From Sphingomonas sp. PP-CE-3A-406 (GTDB lineage Bacteria > Pseudomonadota > Alphaproteobacteria > Sphingomonadales > Sphingomonadaceae): a stretch of DNA of 64,000 nt. Positions 7,162 through 14,770 of this stretch are shown here, piece by piece. How positions within the stretch are numbered: the stretch's first letter is position 1; each line of letters opens with the position of its first letter. Below the pieces are notes generated by a model. That model did no database searches. It had not been told where the DNA came from and saw nothing but the letters and a program-made list of their open reading frames with translations. A program made the translations under genes and the position numbers. The DNA lies in assembly GCF_003688625.1 (NCBI RefSeq), contig NZ_RCWY01000001.1:744001-808000 (forward strand). Direction: 5' to 3'.

Positions 7162-8189
7162 GCGGCTCGCTTTATGTCCTGGGCGATCCGCGTCCAGGCT
7201 TCGGCGAACTTTGCGACATCTTCGGCTGTCGTGGTCCAGCCGAAGCTGACGCGGACGACTTCGGCGGCGGCTTGTGCGGAATAGCCCATTGCGGCGAGCA
7301 CGTGGCTGGGGCGCATGCTGCCCGACGAGCACGCGCTGCCGGCCGATACGGCGAACCCGGCCATGTCGAGGCGGATCAACTGGGCCGCGGAGCTGACTCC
7401 CGGCATGCGGTAGGAGGTGATCGTCGGGATGCGCGGCGAATGGTGCGCAACTATTTTGCCGCCGCCCGCCAGGATGGCTTCGTCGAGTTTGGCGCGGAGA
7501 TCGGCCATGCCCGGGAACCAGTCGCCAGGCGCTTCGAGCGCGGCGGCGAACCCGAGCGCGCCGGGCAGGTTCTCGGTGCCGCCGCGGTAGCCCCGCTCCT
7601 GCCCGCCAGTCGGGTCGAGCAGGCCGAGATCGCGGACCAGCAGCGCGCCGATGCCGGGAGGGCCGCCGAGCTTGTGCGCGGAGACGATGATAAGGTCCGC
7701 GTCGGGGAGCGGGAGCTTGCCGGCGGTCTGCGAGCAATCGGCTATCCAAAGACCGGTGGGTCGATCCTGAAGCACGCCGGTTTCGCTGTTCGCGGATTGC
7801 AGCGCGATCACCTGGGCGTCCTTCCCGTTCACGACGATACCGCCTGCGTCGACTTCCAGCATCACCGGCTGCTCGGCCGCACGGAGGACCGAATCATGCT
7901 CGACCGCCGCCACCGCGACGCCGGGGCGCCCACGCAGCGCCAGTGCCACGGACTCGCTCGCGCCGCTTGTGAGGATCACGTGATGCGGCCAGTCCAGCGC
8001 GCTTGCGATCCGCTTCCGCGCGTCCTCCAGCGCAGCCCGCGCCGCGCGGCCCTCGGCATGCGGCGAGGACGGGTTCGCCCAGCGCGCCATGCCTTCCGTC
8101 ACCGCCGCGACAGCCTCGGGGCGCATCGGTGTGGTGGCCGCGTGATCGAGGTAGATGCGGGGTCCGTGAGCAGGCAGGGTCGGTTCCAA
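7158..8189 (-). CDS. Cysteine desulfurase (class V aminotransferase), first copy
   Basis: 343 residues, paralogous to its downstream neighbour. Conserved features: YLDHAATTPMRPEA, LTSGASESV, EHDSVL, NSETGV, DCSQTAGK, PLP-lysine block SAHKLGGPPGIGA and the catalytic-cysteine loop SAGSACSSG. The lysine usually following GP in the PLP block (GPKG) is proline here, so it is the more divergent copy. It is shorter than usual IscS (about 400 residues). It is divergent from the alpha/beta hydrolase gene at 8271 across an 81-bp promoter-size gap. Which of the two copies supplies the housekeeping assembly machinery cannot be told. Confidence 0.9.
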   Translation of the reverse strand: MEPTLPAHGPRIYLDHAATTPMRPEAVAAVTEGMARWANPSSPHAEGRAARAALEDARKRIASALDWPHHVILTSGASESVALALRGRPGVAVAAVEHDSVLRAAEQPVMLEVDAGGIVVNGKDAQVIALQSANSETGVLQDRPTGLWIADCSQTAGKLPLPDADLIIVSAHKLGGPPGIGALLVRDLGLLDPTGGQERGYRGGTENLPGALGFAAALEAPGDWFPGMADLRAKLDEAILAGGGKIVAHHSPRIPTITSYRMPGVSSAAQLIRLDMAGFAVSAGSACSSGSMRPSHVLAAMGYSAQAAAEVVRVSFGWTTTAEDVAKFAEAWTRIAQDIKRAA

Positions 8190-8270
8190 TTGCGAAAAGG
8201 GGCGCGGACCTTATATAGCGTCGATAATCCGGCACTCCACCCGAGTGCGTATCCCAGCTCGCGAGTGCCT

Positions 8271-8927
8271 ATGCCAGAAGTCATTTTCCCCGGTCCCGAA
8301 GGCCGTCTCGAAGGTCGTTTTGCGCCGGGGCCACGTCCGCGCGCGCCTGTCGCGATGATCCTGCACCCGCATCCGTCGGCCGGCGGCACGATGAACAACG
8401 CGATCGTGCAGCAGCTCTACAAGACCTTCCAGCGGCGTGGGTTCGCGACGTTGCGGTTCAACTTCCGTGGCGTCGGCAAGAGCCAGGGCGTGTTCGACAA
8501 CGGCGTCGGCGAGCTGAGCGATGCGGCGAGCGCGCTCGACTGGGTGCAGAGCTTCCATCCCGAGGCGCAGACGACCTGGATCGCGGGCGTCAGCTTCGGT
8601 GCGTGGATCGGCATGCAGCTACTGATGCGCCGGCCGGAGATCCGCGGGTTCATCTCGGTCGCACCACCGGCGAATTTGTACGACTTCACGTTCCTGGCGC
8701 CGTGCCCGTCGAGCGGGATCATCATCCAGGGCGAGGCCGATGAGGTCGCGACGCCTGGGGCGACGCAGAAGCTGGTGGATAAGCTGCGGACGCAGAAGCA
8801 CATCACGATCCATCACGACACGATCCCGAAGGCTAACCACTTCTTCGAGCACGAGATGCCAGAGCTGATGGGGAGCGTGGACAAGTACCTCGACATGCGT
8901 TTGGACCCGAACTCGCCGATTAGGTGA
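8271..8927 (+). CDS. Alpha/beta hydrolase, short CocE/DLH-like type
   Basis: 218-residue cytoplasmic hydrolase. Seen: HPHPSAGGTMNN (oxyanion region), RFNFRGVGKSQG, the nucleophile-elbow region GVSFGAWIG (GxSxG) with serine as nucleophile, GEADEVATP (acid) and ANHFFEHE (histidine). This compact alpha/beta hydrolase type is common in proteobacteria and its substrate is unknown. ATG at 8271 gives a protein starting right at the core fold; the longer open frame upstream only overlaps the divergent desulfurase. Confidence 0.85.
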   Translation: MPEVIFPGPEGRLEGRFAPGPRPRAPVAMILHPHPSAGGTMNNAIVQQLYKTFQRRGFATLRFNFRGVGKSQGVFDNGVGELSDAASALDWVQSFHPEAQTTWIAGVSFGAWIGMQLLMRRPEIRGFISVAPPANLYDFTFLAPCPSSGIIIQGEADEVATPGATQKLVDKLRTQKHITIHHDTIPKANHFFEHEMPELMGSVDKYLDMRLDPNSPIR

Positions 8928-8930
8928 GGT

Positions 8931-9071
8931 CCTTCTCCCCTGGGGGGAGAAGGTGGCGCGGCAGCGTCGGATGAGGGGGAGTTGGGATGGGCTGGCGCTC
9001 TCCAACTCCCCTCTCCCTTCCCACCGCAAGTGCGGCGGGCGCCTTCCCTCTCCCCGCAGGGGCGAGGGAGG
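8931..9071. repeat. Composite palindromic repeat, family C2
   Basis: GC-rich block with several nested hairpins, including CCTTCTCCCCTGGGGGGAGAAGG (8932-8954) with its arms no longer than 10 bases, and CCACCGCAAGTGCGG in the middle. It matches, in inverted orientation, the block at 62762-62897. It lies between the 3' ends of two convergent genes and may act as a bidirectional transcription barrier. Confidence 0.85.
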
Positions 9072-9251
9072 TTAGAGCGTCCAGATCGCTACGTTGGCTA
9101 GCAAAACCGCGGCCATCACTAACATCAGCACGCCCTTCTTGCGGTCGCGTCTCTTCGCGATCAGCACCACGCCGCCGATCAGGCAGGCGAACATCCCCAG
9201 CATCGCAATCGCCGGCGCCGCTGCGGCGATCGACGTCAGTGCGGCGTTCAT
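9072..9251 (-). CDS. Small two-span membrane protein
   Basis: 59 residues with two hydrophobic helices (about 8-32 and 40-57) separated by the basic turn AKRRDRKKG. No known domain. ATG at 9251 overlaps the TGA of the threonine dehydratase gene (ATGA), which supports it as a real coupled gene. Function unknown. Confidence 0.65.
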   Translation of the reverse strand: MNAALTSIAAAAPAIAMLGMFACLIGGVVLIAKRRDRKKGVLMLVMAAVLLANVAIWTL

Positions 9252-10210
9252 GCTGCCATCGCCTTTGCATAGGCGGCAAGGTCGACGTTGCCGCCGGACA
9301 GGATGACTAGCAGGCCGGGTTCGAGCTTCACCTTGCCGGAAAGGACCGCGGCGAGGCCGACAGCGCCGCCGGGTTCGATCACCAAGCGCAGTTTCTCTGC
9401 CGCCCAGCGCTGTGCCGCAGCGATTTCCGGTTCGCTGACGGCGACGCCGGTGGCATCTCGGCGGGAGAGCACATCGAACGTCAGCGGTGACACGCGCAAG
9501 GTCTGGAGCGAGTCGCAGGCGGTCGGCGGCGGGTTGGAGCCGACGGATTCGATCCACGATGCCTCCAAGGAGCGGCGCATGTCGTCCCAGCCTTCGGGCT
9601 CGACGACGGTGATCGCGCTGTCCTTCAACGCCAGCGCGATGCCGGCCGACAGTCCGCCACCGCCGCACGGTATCACGACGCGACTTGGCACGCCCATCCC
9701 TAATCCCGCCATCTGCGTGGCTGCCTCGATGCCTGTGCTCCCCTGCCCCTCGATGATCCACGGGTCGTCGAAGCTCGGCACCAGCGTTGCGCCGCGCGCT
9801 TCGGCCAGCCCAGCGGCGATCGTCTCGCGGCTTTCGGTGGCGCGGTCGTAGGTGACAACCTCCGCGCCCAGCGCCAACGTCGATTCGCGCTTCAACCGCG
9901 GTGCGTCTGACGGCATCACGATCGTCGCCGCGATGCCTAGCCGTTTCGCTGCCCACGCCACGCCCTGCGCGTGATTGCCCGAGGAGAATGCGACGACGCC
10001 TTTTTGTCGCGTCGCCTCGTCCAAGGCGGTGAGCCGATGCCACGCGCCGCGAATCTTGAACGCGCCGATTGGTTGCAACGACTCGGCCTTGAAAGCGACC
10101 GGTACGCCCTTGATTTCGCTGACGAACAATGGCGTCGGCGGGAGGATGCGGGCGATCTTTTCCGCGGCATCCCGCACACCCGCCCGCGTCGGTTGTCGCA
10201 AAATCGTCAC
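9248..10210 (-). CDS. Threonine/serine dehydratase (PLP fold type II)
   Basis: 320-residue enzyme that deaminates threonine or serine to the 2-oxo acid and ammonia. Seen: PLP-lysine motif KAESLQPIGAFKIRGA, the asparagine-loop FSSGNHAQGVAWAA, the glycine loop for PLP phosphate PCGGGGLSAG and the C-terminal ILSGGNVD. It has no regulatory ACT domain, so it is of the biodegradative/serine racemase-like length rather than IlvA. GTG at 10210 is chosen as start because AGGAG lies about 6 bases upstream; a TTG at 10231 would add 7 residues. Confidence 0.88.
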   Translation of the reverse strand: MTILRQPTRAGVRDAAEKIARILPPTPLFVSEIKGVPVAFKAESLQPIGAFKIRGAWHRLTALDEATRQKGVVAFSSGNHAQGVAWAAKRLGIAATIVMPSDAPRLKRESTLALGAEVVTYDRATESRETIAAGLAEARGATLVPSFDDPWIIEGQGSTGIEAATQMAGLGMGVPSRVVIPCGGGGLSAGIALALKDSAITVVEPEGWDDMRRSLEASWIESVGSNPPPTACDSLQTLRVSPLTFDVLSRRDATGVAVSEPEIAAAQRWAAEKLRLVIEPGGAVGLAAVLSGKVKLEPGLLVILSGGNVDLAAYAKAMAA

Positions 10211-10347
10211 ACACCGTCTCCTATCCGCCAAACGCTATTTACATGGGGGACGCGTAACCCTAGATCGCGCTTCCGCTGCCCCATGGGACTTCCAACCGCA
10301 AGGCAGTGTTTTTGTAATTTGTCTCAGGACATTGGAGGTCCCTTGAA

Positions 10348-11583
10348 TTGGTCAAGCATCATATCGCGCTGGGGTTAGCGAAAGCCCATTCGACCGCCGA
10401 CACCTCCCGCATCGGGAGCGGCATCGACATCGCTAAAGGGCGTCCGGTCAATCCGGTAACGCTCGTTCGTCCGCACGCTGCTGCGCGCGCCGCTAGGTTC
10501 TTCGTCGAGAAGTTCCCGGGCCGCTCGATGTATGCGGTGAAGGCGAACCCGTCTCCCGAACTCCTGCAGATCCTGTGGGACAATGGCATCACGCATTACG
10601 ACGTGGCGTCGATCGCCGAAGTGCGCCTGGTCGCGCGGACGCTGCCCGAGGCTACGCTGTGCTTCATGCACCCCGTGAAAGCCGAGGAAGCGATCGCCGA
10701 GGCGTATTTCACGCACGGCGTCCGCACCTTCAGCCTGGACAGCCTGGAAGAGCTGGACAAGGTCGTTCGCGCCACTCGCGATGCCACCGACCTGACGCTC
10801 TGCGTGCGTCTGCGCGTATCGTCGGAGCATTCGAAGCTGAGCCTCGCGTCGAAGTTCGGTGCCGCCCCGCACGAAGCCAAGGAATTGCTGTTCGCGGCCC
10901 GCCAGGCAGCGGATGCACTCGGCATCTGCTTCCATGTCGGCTCGCAGGCGATGACCCCGGAGGCCTATTCGAACGCGATGGAGCGCGTCCGTGCGGCGAT
11001 CGTCGACGCGGCGGTCACGGTCGACGTCATCGACGTCGGCGGCGGCTTCCCGTCGTCGTATCCCGGCATGGAGCCCCCGCCGCTCGAGCATTTCTTCGAG
11101 ACGATCCACCGTGCGTTCGAATCGCTGCCCGTCAGCTATTCGTCCGAGCTGTGGTGCGAGCCGGGCCGGGCGCTGTGCGCGGAATATTCGTCGATCATCG
11201 TGCGCGTCGAGAAGCGTCGCGGGACCGAGCTGTACATCAACGACGGCGCGTATGGCGCGCTGTTCGATGCGGCGCATATCGGCTGGCGTTTCCCGACCGA
11301 GCTGCTCCGCGAGCCGGACAGTCGCGCGAAGGACATGGAGTTCAGCTTCTATGGTCCGACGTGCGACGACATGGACTATATGGTCGGCCCGTTCATGCTG
11401 CCCGCGGACACGCAGGCCGGTGATTACATCGAGATCGGCATGCTCGGCGCCTATGGCTCGGCGATGCGGACCGCGTTCAACGGGTTCGGATCGGACGAGA
11501 CGGTGATCGTCACCGACGAGCCGATGGTCTCGTTGTATGACGAACGCTTCCAGGACCTCGCGTCGAACGTCGTCAAGCTGTAA
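10348..11583 (+). CDS. Ornithine/lysine decarboxylase (PLP fold III)
   Basis: 411-residue eukaryote-like ornithine decarboxylase family enzyme that makes putrescine (or cadaverine). Seen: PLP-lysine in MYAVKANPSPE (K65), FHVGSQ, DVGGGFPSSYPG, CEPGRALCAEY (phosphate binding) and GPTCDDMD, whose cysteine is the active-site residue donated across the dimer. The start is TTG at 10348, supported by GGAGGT at 10334-10339 with 8-base spacing; no ATG or GTG in frame lies nearby. The next gene encodes a DHS-like enzyme that could use its product. Confidence 0.92.
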   Translation: MVKHHIALGLAKAHSTADTSRIGSGIDIAKGRPVNPVTLVRPHAAARAARFFVEKFPGRSMYAVKANPSPELLQILWDNGITHYDVASIAEVRLVARTLPEATLCFMHPVKAEEAIAEAYFTHGVRTFSLDSLEELDKVVRATRDATDLTLCVRLRVSSEHSKLSLASKFGAAPHEAKELLFAARQAADALGICFHVGSQAMTPEAYSNAMERVRAAIVDAAVTVDVIDVGGGFPSSYPGMEPPPLEHFFETIHRAFESLPVSYSSELWCEPGRALCAEYSSIIVRVEKRRGTELYINDGAYGALFDAAHIGWRFPTELLREPDSRAKDMEFSFYGPTCDDMDYMVGPFMLPADTQAGDYIEIGMLGAYGSAMRTAFNGFGSDETVIVTDEPMVSLYDERFQDLASNVVKL

Positions 11584-11610
11584 CCAAGCTTTAGTACCGC
11601 GCCCTTCTTC

Positions 11611-11715
11611 CTCCCCTCCCGTTTACGGGAGGGGTCGGGGGAGGGCTTGTCCGCGAGCGTGGCGTTCGCGGATATTTCAGTCCCTCCCCTAACCCCTCCC
11701 GCAAGCGGAAGGGGG
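11611..11715. repeat. Palindromic repeat, family C1
   Basis: A block of about 105 bp whose ends contain CCTCCCGTTTACGGGAGGGG and CCCCTCCCGCAAGCGG. It resembles the block at 58886-58991. It fills the gap between the decarboxylase and DHS-like genes and ends 16 bases before the chosen start codon of the latter. Confidence 0.85.
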
Positions 11716-11731
11716 CTTTATGGAGAATGTT

Positions 11732-12793
11732 ATGACCGAAGACACCCGCATCGACGCGCAGCGCAAAGCGGAACTCCTCTCGACCACCGTCGAGCATATC
11801 GACATCACCAGCTTCGACGCGCGGCCGATCGTCGACGCGATGAAGAAGATGTCGTTCACCAGCCGCGATCTCGGCCGTGCGACCGATATCTACAACCAGA
11901 TGCTCGCCGACAAGGACTGCACGATCTTCCTCGTGATCGCAGGCTCGACGAGCGCCGGCGGTTGCATGGACCTGTATGCCGAGTTGCTGCGCAACAACAT
12001 GATCGACGGCATCGTCGCGACCGGCGCGACGATCGTCGACATGGATTTCTTCGAGGGCCTCGGCCACAAGCATTATCAGGCGCTCGAAGTACCGCACGAC
12101 GACGTGCTGCGCTCGCTGATGATCGACCGGATCTACGACACCTACATCGACGAGGAAGAGCTCCAGCACGTCGACCACACGATCTTCGAGATCGCCGAGA
12201 CGCTAGAGCCACGCGCCTATTCGAGCCGCGAGTTCATCCGCGAGATGGGCAAGTATCTCGTCGAGCACGGCAAGAAGGAGAATAGCCTCGTCAAGCTCGC
12301 CTATGAGCATGACGTGCCGATCTTCTGCCCGGCATTCGTCGATTCGTCGGCAGGCTTCGGTCTGGTCAAGCACCAGGTCGACGCGGTGAAGGCGGGCAAG
12401 CCGTACATGGTCCTCGACGCGATCGCCGATTTCCGCGAGCTCACCGAGATCAAGATCAAGGCCGGCACCACGGGGCTGCTGATGATCGGCGGCGGCGTGC
12501 CGAAGAACTTCATCCAGGACACCGTCGTCTGCGCCGAGATCCTCGGTCACGACGACGTCCAGGTTCACAAGTACGCGGTGCAGATCACGGTTGCCGACGT
12601 GCGTGACGGTGCGTGCTCGTCCTCGACGCTGCAGGAAGCGGCTTCGTGGGGCAAGGTGAACACCGGGATCGAGCAGATGGTGTTTGCAGAGGCCGGTTCG
12701 GTCATGCCGCTGCTGGCGTCGGATGCATATCATCGTGGCCTCTGGAAGGACCGTCCGGTCCGCAAGTGGGGCGCGAGCTTCGATAAGGCCTGA
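11732..12793 (+). CDS. Deoxyhypusine-synthase-like protein, putative homospermidine synthase
   Basis: 353 residues matching the deoxyhypusine synthase (DHS) fold over its whole length: NAD-binding AGSTSAGG and ATGATIVDMD, PAFVDSSAGFG, GGGVPKNF, and the catalytic lysine in EAASWGK (about residue 308), equivalent to the DHS lysine that carries the butylamine group. Bacteria have no eIF5A to modify; DHS homologues act on free polyamines, and sphingomonads accumulate homospermidine, so a polyamine role next to ornithine decarboxylase is likely (inference). ATG at 11732 has GGAG 6 bases upstream; ATG at 11720 is an alternative. Confidence 0.85.
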   Translation: MTEDTRIDAQRKAELLSTTVEHIDITSFDARPIVDAMKKMSFTSRDLGRATDIYNQMLADKDCTIFLVIAGSTSAGGCMDLYAELLRNNMIDGIVATGATIVDMDFFEGLGHKHYQALEVPHDDVLRSLMIDRIYDTYIDEEELQHVDHTIFEIAETLEPRAYSSREFIREMGKYLVEHGKKENSLVKLAYEHDVPIFCPAFVDSSAGFGLVKHQVDAVKAGKPYMVLDAIADFRELTEIKIKAGTTGLLMIGGGVPKNFIQDTVVCAEILGHDDVQVHKYAVQITVADVRDGACSSSTLQEAASWGKVNTGIEQMVFAEAGSVMPLLASDAYHRGLWKDRPVRKWGASFDKA

Positions 12794-12800
12794 ATCTTAC

Positions 12801-12924
12801 GATCCTCCCCCGCCAGGGGGAGGTGGCAGGCGCTTGCCTGACGGAGGGGGAGGATGCGGAACCGACGTTATCGCCGCCTCCCCCTCCGTCGCTTCGCGAC
12901 ACCTCCCCCTGGCGGGGGAGGATC
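12801..12924. repeat. Palindromic repeat, family C3, with perfect 24-bp ends
   Basis: The terminal 24 bases at 12801-12824 and 12901-12924 are perfect inverted repeats (core CCTCCCCCGCCAGGGGGAGG). Each end is itself a small hairpin, and a second inner inverted repeat lies near GACGGAGGGGGAGG and CCTCCCCCTCCGTC. It is downstream of the DHS-like gene. Confidence 0.9.
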
Positions 12925-12959
12925 AGAGATACCGTTGCTCCTGTCGGGCAATTGAGGCA

Positions 12960-12990
12960 GCCTCCTCCGGATAACCGGGGGAGGCTTTTT
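12960..12990 (+). promoter_or_regulatory. Hairpin that hides the ribosome binding site of the MAPEG gene
   Basis: GCCTCCTCCGG (12960-12970) pairs with CCGGGGGAGGC (12975-12985) across the loop ATAA, with one G-U pair, and is followed by TTTTT. This has the form of an intrinsic terminator. Yet the 3' arm contains GGGAGG, an excellent Shine-Dalgarno site 7 bases before the ATG at 12992. The stem may both end transcription from the DHS-like gene and block translation of the MAPEG gene. Confidence 0.75.
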
Positions 12991-12991
12991 C

Positions 12992-13417
12992 ATGCATAGC
13001 GAGATCCTGCGACCGATGGTCGTGCTCATCGCGTGGACGCTCGTGATGCTGGGCTGGACGCTCGCGACAAGGTTGCCGGCGATGAAAGCGGCCGGGGTCG
13101 ACATGCGGACGCTCGTCGGCACCAAGGCGGCGGATGCCGACCGCGCGCTGCCGCCTCACATTCAGTGGAAGGCGCACAATCACAACCACCTGATGGAACA
13201 GCCGACGCTGTTCTACGCGGTCTGCGCCGTGCTCGCGCTGAGCGGCACGGGCGACGGCGTCAACGCCTGGCTCGCCTGGGGGTATGTCGGATTGCGGATC
13301 GCGCACAGCCTCGTTCAGGCAACCAACAACCGCGTCCGCGCCCGCTTTCTCTTCTTCATGCTGTCGAGCCTGATGCTCGTTACGCTCACGTTGCATGCCG
13401 CGCTCGCCGTGTTTTGA
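12992..13417 (+). CDS. MAPEG family membrane protein
   Basis: 141 residues with four predicted membrane helices (about 8-26, 69-85, 88-106 and 119-139), the topology of MAPEG proteins (membrane-associated eicosanoid/glutathione metabolism, glutathione-dependent enzymes). The motif HNHNHLMEQPTLFYAVC between helices 1 and 2 matches the conserved polar block of the bacterial branch. Substrate unknown. The start is ATG 12992, whose ribosome binding site is inside the preceding hairpin; an internal ATG at 13016 has no good site. Confidence 0.82.
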   Translation: MHSEILRPMVVLIAWTLVMLGWTLATRLPAMKAAGVDMRTLVGTKAADADRALPPHIQWKAHNHNHLMEQPTLFYAVCAVLALSGTGDGVNAWLAWGYVGLRIAHSLVQATNNRVRARFLFFMLSSLMLVTLTLHAALAVF

Positions 13418-13502
13418 GAGGCGCCCGACACCGCATGCGAATAATCGCCGATCGCGGCGCCGGCCTCTCCCCGAACGCAGTCCGATCGTCTAGGATTTCG
13501 CC

Positions 13503-14507
13503 ATGACCTTCGATCGCCGTTCTTTGCTCACCCTCCCCCTCGCCGCCGGGCTGGCACTTCCCGCATTCGCGCGAAGCGGCGCACAGTTCACCGCCGCTCA
13601 GCCGCGCGCGACGGACATGCCGATGTGGCCGCCCGCAGAGCGGTTCGCGCTATGGCCAGCTATCCCGGCAGGCGCGCCGAACCCGCTGCCGATCCCGCAG
13701 CCGCGCATGCCGCGCTACCCGGACGGCTATCGCGACTTCCAGATGCGCGGCGTGGTGCGGCCCGAGGTCGGCGTATTCCGGCCAGCCCGGCCCGACGGCC
13801 GCGCGGTGCTGATCGTCCCCGGCGGCGGCTATTCGATCACCTCGCTCCGCAACGAGGGCATCGACGTCGCGCGCGTGCTGAACGGCTTCGGGATCACCGC
13901 ATTCGTGTTGAGCTACCGCCTGCCCGGCGAAGGCTGGGCCGACCGCGCCGATGTCCCGCTTGCCGACGCACAGCGGGCGATGCGGCTGATCCGCGCCAAC
14001 GCGCGCACTTACGGGATCAGGGCGGAGAAGCTTGGCGTGCTCGGCTTTTCCGCCGGTGGCCACCTCGCCGGATCGGTCGCGGTGCTGCACGACTTCAAGG
14101 CCTACCGCCCGATAGACGCCATCGATCGCCATTCGGCACGCCCCGCCTGGGCTGGCTTGATGTACGCGGTCTCCAACATGGATCCCGGCCGCAGCCACGG
14201 CGGGTCCCGCGCCAACCTGCTCGGCCCCGACCCGCTGCCCGCGGTGCAGGCGCGCTACGCGGTCGACCGCCAGTTGAAGGCCGGCGATCCGCCGCTGTTC
14301 CTCGTCCACGCCGAAGACGATAACACCGTGCCCGTTGCCAACAGCGTCGACACGCTCGCCGCCGCGCGCCGCGCCCTCATCCCGGCGGAGGCACACTTCC
14401 TCCAGCATGGTGGACACGGTTTCGGAACGCGCCTGTCGCCGCGTTCGCCGGGATCCTTGTGGCCGCAATTGTTCGATCGCTGGATGGGCGAACTCGTCGC
14501 GGGCTAG
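13503..14507 (+). CDS. Secreted alpha/beta hydrolase, acetyl-esterase type
   Basis: 334 residues. The N-terminus FDRRSLLTLPLAAGLALPAFA is a signal peptide with a twin-arginine-like pair, so export, perhaps via Tat, is likely. The mature part has IVPGGGYSITSL (oxyanion hole, as in BD-FAE/acetylxylan esterases), the nucleophile elbow LGFSAGGHLAG and the histidine block HGGHGFG, with the acid in HAEDDNTVP. Related enzymes deacetylate polysaccharides. ATG at 13503 is two bases after the end of a possible leader region; no strong ribosome site is visible. Confidence 0.82.
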   Translation: MTFDRRSLLTLPLAAGLALPAFARSGAQFTAAQPRATDMPMWPPAERFALWPAIPAGAPNPLPIPQPRMPRYPDGYRDFQMRGVVRPEVGVFRPARPDGRAVLIVPGGGYSITSLRNEGIDVARVLNGFGITAFVLSYRLPGEGWADRADVPLADAQRAMRLIRANARTYGIRAEKLGVLGFSAGGHLAGSVAVLHDFKAYRPIDAIDRHSARPAWAGLMYAVSNMDPGRSHGGSRANLLGPDPLPAVQARYAVDRQLKAGDPPLFLVHAEDDNTVPVANSVDTLAAARRALIPAEAHFLQHGGHGFGTRLSPRSPGSLWPQLFDRWMGELVAG

Positions 14508-14572
14508 CGTCGCCGCGTCTAGGGAGCAAGTCGCAGGGTCCCGCGTTACCCTACGATACCGGGAGAGCCACG

Positions 14573-14767
14573 ATGACCCAGCCGCACGACCAGCCCCGCG
14601 ACGTTTTTCACGAGGAGGGCGAGGTCATCATCGATGGCCCCGGCGGCGCGGTGATCGCGATGACCCCCGAGGCGGCGCTGCGAACCGCGGGTCGGCTCGA
14701 CGATGCCGCGCTGGAGGCCTTGATCGCGCGCGCAAGGACCAGCGTCGAGCCCATGCAGCCGCATTGA
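14573..14767 (+). CDS. Small acidic protein of unknown function
   Basis: 64 residues, soluble, with an EVIIDGPGGAVIAMTPEAALRT core and a helical C-terminus. GGGAGA lies 7 bases before the ATG at 14573. Not recognised. It ends 3 bp before the convergent amidotransferase gene. Confidence 0.6.
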   Translation: MTQPHDQPRDVFHEEGEVIIDGPGGAVIAMTPEAALRTAGRLDDAALEALIARARTSVEPMQPH

Positions 14768-14770
14768 GAC

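Noticed and set aside
10232..10347. Possible polyamine-responsive leader or riboswitch upstream of the decarboxylase
   Set aside because: Only 116 bp; I could not identify a conserved aptamer or a terminator.
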